A program made the translations under genes and the position numbers. Positions 1-5,842 of a stretch of DNA of 13,094 nt are shown one piece after another (position 1 is the stretch's first letter; every line of letters starts with the position of its first letter). Source of the DNA: CBFGTJ01 sp965651815 (GTDB lineage Bacteria > Actinomycetota > Acidimicrobiia > Acidimicrobiales > Microtrichaceae); contig CBFGTJ010000081.1 of assembly GCA_965651815.1 (NCBI GenBank), forward strand, positions 1 through 13,094. The letters run 5' to 3'. Under the pieces are notes generated by a model that had not been told where the DNA came from, did not search any database, and was given only the letters and a program-made list of their open reading frames with translations.

Positions 1-1105
1 TCGCCCGGACCGGCAGGTCGAACCCGGCCATGAGCACCAGCGTCTCGAGGCGGGCCAGGGTGTCTCGGGGGCTGTTCGCGTGCACCGTGGTCAGCGACCC
101 GTCGTGGCCGGTGTTCATCGCCTGGAGCATGTCCAGCGCCTCACCGGAGCGGCACTCCCCGACCACGATGCGGTCGGGCCGCATGCGCAGCGTGTTCTTC
201 ACGAGGTCGCGGATGGTCACCTCGCCACGCCCCTCCACGTTCGGCGGGCGGGACTCGAGGCACAGCACGTGCTCCTGGTGCAATTGGAGCTCCTTCGCGT
301 CCTCGACGGTGACGATGCGCTCGTCGCCGGGGATGAAGCTCGACAGCACGTTGAGCATCGTCGTCTTACCGGTGCCGGTACCACCGGCGACCACGCCGTT
401 GAGCCGGCCGACGATGCACGCCTGGAGGAACCTCGCGGCGTGCGGGTTGATCGACCCGAAGCGGATGAGGTCGTCGATCTGGAGCGGATCCGTGGAGAAC
501 TTCCGGATCGTGAGGAACGGCCCGCCGATCGCGAGCGGGGCGATCACCGCGTTGACGCGGGAGCCGTCCGGCAGGCGGGCGTCCACCATCGGGGTGGACT
601 CGTCGATGCGGCGCCCGATCTCCGAGACGATCTTGTCGATCACCCTGCGGACGTGCTCCTCGTCGAGGAAGCGCACGTTCGGGTCCTTGGCGAGCTTGCC
701 GCCACGCTCGACGAACACCTTGTCCGGGCCGTTCACCATGATCTCGGTGACGTCGTCGTCGTGGAGCAGGCTGTCGATCGGCCCGTAGCCGAGGATGTCG
801 TCGGAGACGTCCTGGATCAGCTTCGCCTTGTCGGCCGCGGTGAGCGGCACCCGCTCCGCCGCGATCGCCGCGTGGAGCTGCTCGTGCACCCGCCGGCGCA
901 GGTCCTCCTCGGACAGCCGGCGGTCGAACAGGATCGGCCCCAGCTCGTCGATGAGCTGCTGGTGGATGCGGTGGCGCAGCTCCGTCGCCGCGGTGTCAGG
1001 CCGCGGCGTCGAGCCCGGGAAGGCACTGCCGGGGGAGGCGGCCGGCTGCCCGGGGGTCCCGGCGCCGCCGGCGTGCTGGCTGTTGATGCGCTCTGACAGC
1101 GACAC
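1..1105 (-). CDS. cpaF: CpaF/TadA-family Tad pilus secretion ATPase (partial, C-terminus outside window)
   Basis: This is the hexameric ATPase that powers assembly and secretion of Tad/Flp (type IVc) pili at the inner face of the membrane. The 368 residues in the window cover the N-terminal domain and most of the ATPase core. The Walker A motif GGTGTGKT is at about residues 241-248 (K247). The Walker B region IVVGEC has its glutamate at 317, and the His-box TVHANS has H342. All the expected motifs are intact. The GTG start at 1105 is chosen because GGAG (1115-1112) lies 6 nt upstream. The N-terminal ~30 residues are Gly/Ala/Pro-rich and probably disordered. It lies 49 nt after cpaE on the same strand, and the operon presumably continues with tadB/tadC beyond the window edge. 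The family is certain. The name cpaF rather than tadA follows from the cpaB and cpaE neighbours. Confidence 0.95.
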   Translation of the reverse strand, partial: MSLSERINSQHAGGAGTPGQPAASPGSAFPGSTPRPDTAATELRHRIHQQLIDELGPILFDRRLSEEDLRRRVHEQLHAAIAAERVPLTAADKAKLIQDVSDDILGYGPIDSLLHDDDVTEIMVNGPDKVFVERGGKLAKDPNVRFLDEEHVRRVIDKIVSEIGRRIDESTPMVDARLPDGSRVNAVIAPLAIGGPFLTIRKFSTDPLQIDDLIRFGSINPHAARFLQACIVGRLNGVVAGGTGTGKTTMLNVLSSFIPGDERIVTVEDAKELQLHQEHVLCLESRPPNVEGRGEVTIRDLVKNTLRMRPDRIVVGECRSGEALDMLQAMNTGHDGSLTTVHANSPRDTLARLETLVLMAGFDLPVRA

Positions 1106-1154
1106 TGCTCACTCCAGGGGTCTGTGGTACGGCGGGATCAGCGCAGCGGCCGGA

Positions 1155-2435
1155 TCACCGGCGGCGACGCTGTTCGGCGGGAAGGAACTTGTCGGCGAGC
1201 TGCTGGATCGACTTGCTGACGCCCGACTTCGGCGTGTGCAGCACCACCGGCTCGCCCTTGTTCACCGACTGCGGCACGACCACGTCGCTGGGGATCAGCG
1301 CGTCGGCACGGAGCTGGAGGGTCCGCTCCACCTCGCCGATGTCGAGCTTCACCTTGCTGTTCGCGCGGTTCAGGACGAGCAGCAGCTTCTCCATCGGCGT
1401 GTTGAGCAGCCGGAGGGTCTGCAGCCCGATCTTCACGTTCTTGATGTTCGGGATGTCCATCCCCGCGACGAGCATCACGCGGTCGGAGACCTCGACGAGG
1501 CCGAGCACGACGTCGTTGAAGTACGCCGGGGTGTCGACGATGACGTAGGCGCAGAAGGTGCGCAGCATCTCGACGATCTGGACCATCTCCGCCGCGCCGA
1601 CCTGGTCGGCGAACGCCGGCTCGAGCGGTGCCGGCATCACCCGCAGGCCCGAGGGCTCGTGGGTGACCAGCAGGCTCTCGAGCAGGGCGGAGTCCATCCG
1701 GTCCAGCACCGACACGGCGTCGACGATCGTGTGGTGCGGGGTCAGCTTGAGCATCACCGCCACGTCGCCGAACTGCAGGTCCGCGTCGACCAGGCACACG
1801 GGCTTGTCGGACCGCTGCGCCAGGGTCACGGCCAGCGAGGTGGCCAGCACGGACTTGCCGGCGCCGCCCTTGGTCGAGAACACGGTGAGCACCTGGCCGT
1901 TGACCGTCTCCATGGCGGCCGGGCCCGGCGCGGCGACCGAGGCGCCGGTCGGCGTGGAATCGGTCGTGGCGACCGTCGTCGCGGCGCTCCGGGCGGGCTG
2001 CTCGAGCGAGGCGGCGACACGGCGGACCGCCTGGGCCAGCGCGGCCGCCTCACCGGTCAGCGCGAGCACGTCGCGGACGCCGGCCCGCAGCGCCTGCTGG
2101 AGCAGGCTCGTGCTGAGCTCGTCGACGACGAGGATCGTCCCGACCATCGGGTACTGGGCGACGACGCGCTCGGCGATGGCCAGCACGTCACCGTTGGAGC
2201 ACGACGGTCCGAGGACCACCACCACCGGCACGGTGCCGGTGAGCCGGGTGGTCAGCTCCTCGATCGTCGCGAAGGGCGTGACCGAGTCGCCCAGCAGGGC
2301 GAGCAGGCGTTCACGGGTCGGGTCGTGCGACTCGACGACCACCACGGAGGCGTGCACCGTCTGTGAGGCCACCGAGGGCGCGGAGGTCGGTGCGGACTCG
2401 CCTGGCGGCGAGGGGTCGAGGTGGCCGTCGGTCAT
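1155..2435 (-). CDS. cpaE: CpaE/TadZ-like Flp pilus assembly ATPase (MinD/ParA superfamily)
   Basis: CpaE/TadZ proteins place the Tad pilus machine in the cell. This one has 426 residues. Residues about 30-145 look like a receiver fold, but the position of the phosphorylatable aspartate after the third strand reads VVVLGPS, so it is a pseudo-receiver. An Ala/Thr-rich linker (about 148-178) follows. The MinD-like ATPase domain has a deviant Walker A KGGAGKS (189-195), the switch CLVDADLQFGD (214-224) and VIVDTPA (298-304). The tail is basic (QRRRR). The start is uncertain. ATG at 2435 is taken because GAG lies 6 nt upstream. GTG at 2450 would add five residues and overlap the cpaB stop as GTGA, a common coupling arrangement. 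Either way the gene is tightly coupled to cpaB. Confidence 0.92.
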   Translation of the reverse strand: MTDGHLDPSPPGESAPTSAPSVASQTVHASVVVVESHDPTRERLLALLGDSVTPFATIEELTTRLTGTVPVVVVLGPSCSNGDVLAIAERVVAQYPMVGTILVVDELSTSLLQQALRAGVRDVLALTGEAAALAQAVRRVAASLEQPARSAATTVATTDSTPTGASVAAPGPAAMETVNGQVLTVFSTKGGAGKSVLATSLAVTLAQRSDKPVCLVDADLQFGDVAVMLKLTPHHTIVDAVSVLDRMDSALLESLLVTHEPSGLRVMPAPLEPAFADQVGAAEMVQIVEMLRTFCAYVIVDTPAYFNDVVLGLVEVSDRVMLVAGMDIPNIKNVKIGLQTLRLLNTPMEKLLLVLNRANSKVKLDIGEVERTLQLRADALIPSDVVVPQSVNKGEPVVLHTPKSGVSKSIQQLADKFLPAEQRRRR

Positions 2436-2446
2436 GAGGAACTCGC

Positions 2447-3286
2447 TCACTGGCCCGAGCCGTCGTTGTCGTTGCCCTCGTACGGGGACACGCCCTGGAC
2501 GCCGCTGAGCGTCGGGACCCACGGCGCGTACGGCACCGGAACCGGCTCGTAGTCGGGACGGTTGAGGGTGAGGTACAGCGACGACTCTCGCACGCTGGCG
2601 AGGATCGCCGCGTCCTCGGGCGGCAGCTGCACGGTGATGAGGCCCTTGTTGCCCTGGTCGGCCGGGGCCGCCTCCTCGCCCTCCGCCGCGACCGGCTCGC
2701 CGAGGCTCTGGCCGACCGCCAGGACCTTCACGTCCTGGAAGACGTACACGGCGGGCCGCTCGAACTTGAAGCCGTTCGGCTGCTCCTCCACCGGGGTGGT
2801 GCTGGCGAACCCGTCGCCCTCGGCCTCGGCGGTGGCGAGGATGTTGATGGAGTCGCCCGGCTGGATCAGCCCGGCCACACCCGCCGCCTCGTCCACCGAG
2901 ATCGTGATCGCCACGTTGCCCTTGTCGAGGCTCGTGGACTTGGACCCGGACAGGTCCGTGTCGGCGACGAACATGTTCGCGGTGATGATCTCACCGCCGC
3001 TCAGGTCGACCGCTGCGACCTGCCCGGCGATCTCGGCGTCGCGTCGCACGACGCTGGCGGGCAGGTCCGCCGCCCGGCGCTTGTCGATGGCGATCAGGTC
3101 GGACGCCAGCGCGTCGTCGGCCGCCGAACCCTTGGCGATGGGCCCCTTGGCGACGAGCACCTCGACGAGCCGGTTCTGCTCGGCGCTCTCGTTCTCGACC
3201 CCCCGCACGTAGTTCAGGGTGAGGAAGGCGGCGAGCCCTCCGATCACGAGGGCTCCGATGAGGATCAACGTTCTGCGTGAACTCAC
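2447..3286 (-). CDS. cpaB: CpaB/RcpC-family Flp pilus assembly protein
   Basis: CpaB (RcpC) is an envelope component of Tad pilus assembly, anchored in the membrane with its bulk outside. The 279-residue protein has a short basic N-terminus, then one transmembrane segment at about 7-27, rich in Leu, Ile, Gly and Ala, and no lipobox. Residues about 43-105 form an SAF-like domain with the typical SGGEIITANMF ending. Residues about 120-245 match the RcpC/CpaB C-terminal domain (IQPGDSINILA, VQLPPEDAAIL). The last ~30 residues are Pro/Gly/Asn-rich. The GTG start at 3286 has GGAG (3300-3297) 10 nt upstream. It is the first gene of the visible operon, with its own upstream region at 3287-3451. The length is normal for the family. 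Confidence 0.93.
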   Translation of the reverse strand: MSSRRTLILIGALVIGGLAAFLTLNYVRGVENESAEQNRLVEVLVAKGPIAKGSAADDALASDLIAIDKRRAADLPASVVRRDAEIAGQVAAVDLSGGEIITANMFVADTDLSGSKSTSLDKGNVAITISVDEAAGVAGLIQPGDSINILATAEAEGDGFASTTPVEEQPNGFKFERPAVYVFQDVKVLAVGQSLGEPVAAEGEEAAPADQGNKGLITVQLPPEDAAILASVRESSLYLTLNRPDYEPVPVPYAPWVPTLSGVQGVSPYEGNDNDGSGQ

Positions 3287-3310
3287 TTCAGTCTCGCTCC
3301 GTGCGCGTTG

Positions 3311-3367
3311 GGAGGAAGTCCGCGAACCTCCGTTTGGCCGGAGCCACCTGTCGAGGCTGGGCTCGAC
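3311..3367 (-). other. Structured 5' leader of the Tad pilus operon: tandem hexaloop hairpins with an alternative stem
   Basis: In the cpaB transcript, a hairpin GTCGAG/CTCGAC with a 6-nt loop (3367-3350) is followed after 6 nt by CTCCG/CGGAG with a 6-nt loop (3343-3328). The 3' arm of the second hairpin overlaps GGAGG (3331-3327), which can instead pair with CCTCC (3315-3311). The two pairings exclude each other, as in a transcription switch. Stems are short and no U-tract follows, so function is speculative. It does not match a riboswitch class I know. Confidence 0.3.
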
Positions 3368-3401
3368 CGGAGGTCACCGGGGCGGAACATCCGCTGCATC
3401 T

Positions 3402-3428
3402 CCGTCGGCCGAAACGGGGGCGCGCTTA
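3402..3428 (-). promoter_or_regulatory. Candidate FliA/WhiG (sigma-28)-type promoter for the Tad pilus operon
   Basis: Read on the minus strand, TAAG (3428-3425) is followed by exactly 15 nt and then GCCGACGG (3409-3402). The FliA/WhiG consensus is TAAA-N15-GCCGATAA, so 3 of 4 and 5 of 8 bases match with perfect spacing. I see no TANNNT -10 box in the same gap. Transcription would start near 3395 and give a leader of about 110 nt before cpaB. The match is partial and was found by eye. Confidence 0.4.
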
Positions 3429-3451
3429 ACTTTCGAATTCACGAGCGGACG

Positions 3452-3484
3452 CGAAGGAGCCCCGCCGGTGGCGGGGCTCCTTCG
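3452..3484 (-). terminator. Perfect 15-bp hairpin terminator between rpsA and the Tad operon
   Basis: The arms 3452-3466 and 3470-3484 are perfectly complementary over 15 bp around a 3-nt loop, and the stem is mostly G:C. The hairpin begins 30 nt after the rpsA stop on the transcribed strand. No U-tract follows on either strand, which is common for actinobacterial terminators. It probably ends the rpsA transcript and insulates cpaB. Confidence 0.75.
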
Positions 3485-3514
3485 GATCAGCGGATCGATC
3501 TGGCCGCGGGCGGC

Positions 3515-4912
3515 TCAGGCCTCGGGCACCTCGCCGGTCCCCTCGTCGTAGGCCTGCTCGACCACGACGCCCTCGTCGGCCTCGGGCAGCGGGTTGCCCT
3601 GCGGGTCCAGGCCCTGCTCGGCGTAGTACTGCGCCCAGGCCTCCTGGCCCTCGGAGGTCGCGGCGGGGTCGAACTCGCCGCCGATGTAGTTGCCCTCCTG
3701 GTCGTACGCGTGCTCACCGAAGTGCTGCTGGTACTCGGCGGCGACCACACCGCCCTCGGCGGCCTGCTTGATCGACAGCGAGATCCGGCGGCGGTCCAGG
3801 TCGAGGTCGATGATCTTGACCCACAGCTCCTCGCCGGGGGTGACCACCTGCTCGGGCAGGTCGACGTGGTGGGCCGACATCTCCGAGATGTGCACGAGGC
3901 CCTCGATGCCGTCGCCCACCTGGATGAAGGCGCCGAACGGCACGAGCTTCGTCACGCGGCCGTACACCAGCTCGCCGACCTGGTGGTTCGACGCGAACTC
4001 CTGCCAGGGGTCCTGCTGGGTGGCCTTCAGCGACAGCGAGATGCGCTCCCGCTCCAGGTCGACCTCGAGCACCTCGACGTCGACCTCGTCGCCGACCGAC
4101 ACGACCGAACCGGGGTGGTCGACGTGCTTCCAGGACAGCTCGGACACGTGGATGAGGCCGTCCATGCCGCCCAGGTCCACGAAGGCACCGAAGTTGACGA
4201 CGCTGGAGACCACGCCACGGCGGCGCTCGCCGGGCTTGAGGTTGGCGAGGAAGTCCTCGCGCTGCTCCTTCTGGGTCTCCTCGAGCCACGCCCGGCGGGA
4301 CAGCACCACGTTGTTGCGGTTCTTGTCGAGCTCGATGATCTTCGCCTCGAGCGTGCGGCCGACATAGGGCTGCAGGTCGCGCACGCGACGCAGCTCGACC
4401 AGCGACGCCGGCAGGAAGCCGCGGAGGCCGATGTCGAGGATGAGGCCGCCCTTGACGACCTCGATGACCGGGCCGGAGACGACCCCGTCCTCCTCCTTGA
4501 TCTTCTCGATCGTGCCCCAGGCCCGCTCGTACTGGGCCCGCTTCTTGGACAGGATCAGGCGACCTTCCTTGTCCTCCTTCTGGAGGACGAGGGCCTCGAC
4601 CTCGTCGCCGATCGCGACGACCTCGCTGGGGTCGACCTCGTTGCGGATCGACAGCTCGCGGCTCGGGATGACGCCCTCGGACGTGTAGCCGATGTCGAGG
4701 AGCACCTCGTCACGATCGACCTTGACCACCGTGCCACTGACGATCTGCCCGTCCTCGACCGTCACCATCGACTGCTCGTAGGCCTCGTCGAGGCTCAGGC
4801 CGCCGAGATCGTCGTCGACGATCTGGCGTGGGACGTACTCGGTGTCGCCCATGGTTGCGACCGCATCGTCCTGCGGCTGGGCCTCGGTGGCAGTGGTGGA
4901 GGTGTCGGACAC
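3515..4912 (-). CDS. rpsA: 30S ribosomal protein S1
   Basis: S1 binds mRNA on the 30S subunit and helps initiation on structured messages. The 465-residue protein carries four S1 (OB-fold) domains at about 55-124, 142-206, 227-296 and 312-382. Typical S1 signatures are visible: FGAFVDLGGMDGLIHVSELS in the third and PFGAFIQVGDGIEGLVHISE in the fourth. An acidic, Gln/Gly/Tyr-containing tail (383-465) follows and has no S1 signature. Four domains and this length suit actinobacterial S1, against six in E. coli. The reading frame stays open far upstream, to 5494. The GTG at 4912 is preferred because GAAGAG (4925-4920) lies 7 nt ahead of it. ATG at 4852 is the alternative and would remove 20 residues without touching a domain. 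It is separated from the upstream methyltransferase gene by 170 nt with a hairpin and a probable promoter. Confidence 0.95.
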   Translation of the reverse strand: MSDTSTTATEAQPQDDAVATMGDTEYVPRQIVDDDLGGLSLDEAYEQSMVTVEDGQIVSGTVVKVDRDEVLLDIGYTSEGVIPSRELSIRNEVDPSEVVAIGDEVEALVLQKEDKEGRLILSKKRAQYERAWGTIEKIKEEDGVVSGPVIEVVKGGLILDIGLRGFLPASLVELRRVRDLQPYVGRTLEAKIIELDKNRNNVVLSRRAWLEETQKEQREDFLANLKPGERRRGVVSSVVNFGAFVDLGGMDGLIHVSELSWKHVDHPGSVVSVGDEVDVEVLEVDLERERISLSLKATQQDPWQEFASNHQVGELVYGRVTKLVPFGAFIQVGDGIEGLVHISEMSAHHVDLPEQVVTPGEELWVKIIDLDLDRRRISLSIKQAAEGGVVAAEYQQHFGEHAYDQEGNYIGGEFDPAATSEGQEAWAQYYAEQGLDPQGNPLPEADEGVVVEQAYDEGTGEVPEA

Positions 4913-4983
4913 GTAGGAACTCTTCGGTGCTCGTCGGATGGGGGTCGTGCCGGACGCGTGGAACGCGCGGCAACGGACCCGAC

Positions 4984-5012
4984 AGGGTACCGCCCCACGG
5001 CGGCACCCGAAA
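4984..5012 (-). promoter_or_regulatory. Possible rpsA promoter
   Basis: On the minus strand, TACCCT (4989-4984) resembles an actinobacterial -10 box. TTTCGG (5012-5007) lies 17 nt upstream of it as a weak -35. Transcription would start near 4977, giving a leader of about 65 nt. The rest of the 4913-5082 gap contains a terminator-like hairpin at its upstream end and no open frame I would support. Confidence 0.4.
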
Positions 5013-5066
5013 GTGCCAGCGCACCAGCTCCTGCACCGTGCCGCAAGTTCGCGGACTTCGCTGCTT

Positions 5067-5081
5067 CCGGGGCTTCCCCGG
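5067..5081 (-). terminator. Compact hairpin directly after the methyltransferase stop
   Basis: CCGGGG (5067-5072) and CCCCGG (5076-5081) form a 6-bp G:C stem around a 3-nt loop. It begins one base after the methyltransferase stop codon on the minus strand. There is no U-tract. It is a likely end of the polA-methyltransferase transcript. Confidence 0.45.
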
Positions 5082-5082
5082 G

Positions 5083-5838
5083 TCAGGCGGGGCGGTGGGC
5101 GACGAGGAGGAACTCGGGGGTGTCGATGCTCGGCGCGTCGCGGGCGTACGCACCGGGGGTGACCGACCAGATGTGGTCGACCCGGAACCCGCAACGCTGG
5201 GCGAGCAGCCGAAGCTCCCGGGGTGTGTAGCAGGTGGTCCAGAGCTCCGCCGGGGCCCGGTGGCCCTCGCCGTCGCGCAGCTCGGTGCGCTCGTGGTTCA
5301 CCGCGCTCGCAGCGTCGAACCGGTCGGTCGGCTCCAGGTAGCGCACCTGGAAGTACGACGAGAACGCGGAGACCGCGGCACGGCCGCCCGGCACCAGCGC
5401 CGAGTGGATGCCGCGCAGCACCGCGGCGTCCGGCGCGAGGTTCTGCGGGTCGTCGCCGTTCGGGGGACCGCCGAGCCCGAACGCGCCCTGGCACAGCGAC
5501 ACCGCGGCGTCGAAGCGGGCGGACAGCGCGAGCGCCCGCGCGTCGGCCCGGTGGAACTCGACCAGGTCGGCGACCCCCGCGGCGTCGGCCCGCTCGTCGG
5601 CGACCTCGAGGAAGCGCTCGCTGATGTCCACACCGACGACCCGGATCCCCCGGCGGGCCAGCTCGACGGCGTGGCGCCCGGGGCCGCAGCCCACGTCGAG
5701 CACCTCCATGCCCGCCTCGAGCCCGAGGGCTCCGACGAGGAAGTCGACCTCCTGCTCGGTCCCCTTCGTGAACGAGTAGCGCAGGTACGCCGGCCCCAGG
5801 TGGTCGGCGACGTCCTCGAACCAGTGCCGGCCGGTCAT
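5083..5838 (-). CDS. Class I SAM-dependent methyltransferase, substrate unknown
   Basis: This 251-residue protein has the Rossmann-type SAM-binding fold. Motif I is VLDVGCGPG (46-54), and the strand-2 acidic residue that binds the SAM ribose is D71 in VGVDIS. A motif like RADAR (97-101) and a FDAAVSL strand (109-115) follow. The N-terminal WFEDVADHLGPAYLRYSF stretch and the C-terminal EFLLVAHRP strand resemble small-molecule methyltransferases of the Methyltransf_11/25 type. Neither the substrate nor a DNA/RNA target motif can be read from the sequence. Its ATG lies four bases after the polA stop, and the AAGGGA ribosome-binding site (5851-5846) is inside the end of polA, so the two are almost certainly cotranscribed. 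A hairpin follows its stop. Mycobacteria have no such gene between polA and rpsA, as far as I recall. Confidence 0.88.
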   Translation of the reverse strand: MTGRHWFEDVADHLGPAYLRYSFTKGTEQEVDFLVGALGLEAGMEVLDVGCGPGRHAVELARRGIRVVGVDISERFLEVADERADAAGVADLVEFHRADARALALSARFDAAVSLCQGAFGLGGPPNGDDPQNLAPDAAVLRGIHSALVPGGRAAVSAFSSYFQVRYLEPTDRFDAASAVNHERTELRDGEGHRAPAELWTTCYTPRELRLLAQRCGFRVDHIWSVTPGAYARDAPSIDTPEFLLVAHRPA

Positions 5839-5842
5839 CGCG

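Noticed and set aside
3309..3322. GGAGGAAGTCCG on the plus strand, like the start of RNase P RNA
   Set aside because: Only this short string matches. The following sequence lacks the other conserved RNase P elements, and the region is far too short.
3326..3346. CTCCGGCC-AAAC in the cpaB leader, reminiscent of the cyclic di-GMP-I riboswitch core
   Set aside because: The preceding GGGCAAACC and GACGCAAAG blocks and the GGTAGGTAGC receptor are absent. The similarity is a few bases in a GC-rich hairpin.
3515..5494. A 659-codon frame that would extend S1 by about 190 residues
   Set aside because: The upstream part overlaps the methyltransferase gene and is Arg/Pro/Gly shadow sequence. GTG 4912 has a ribosome-binding site and gives the normal S1 length.
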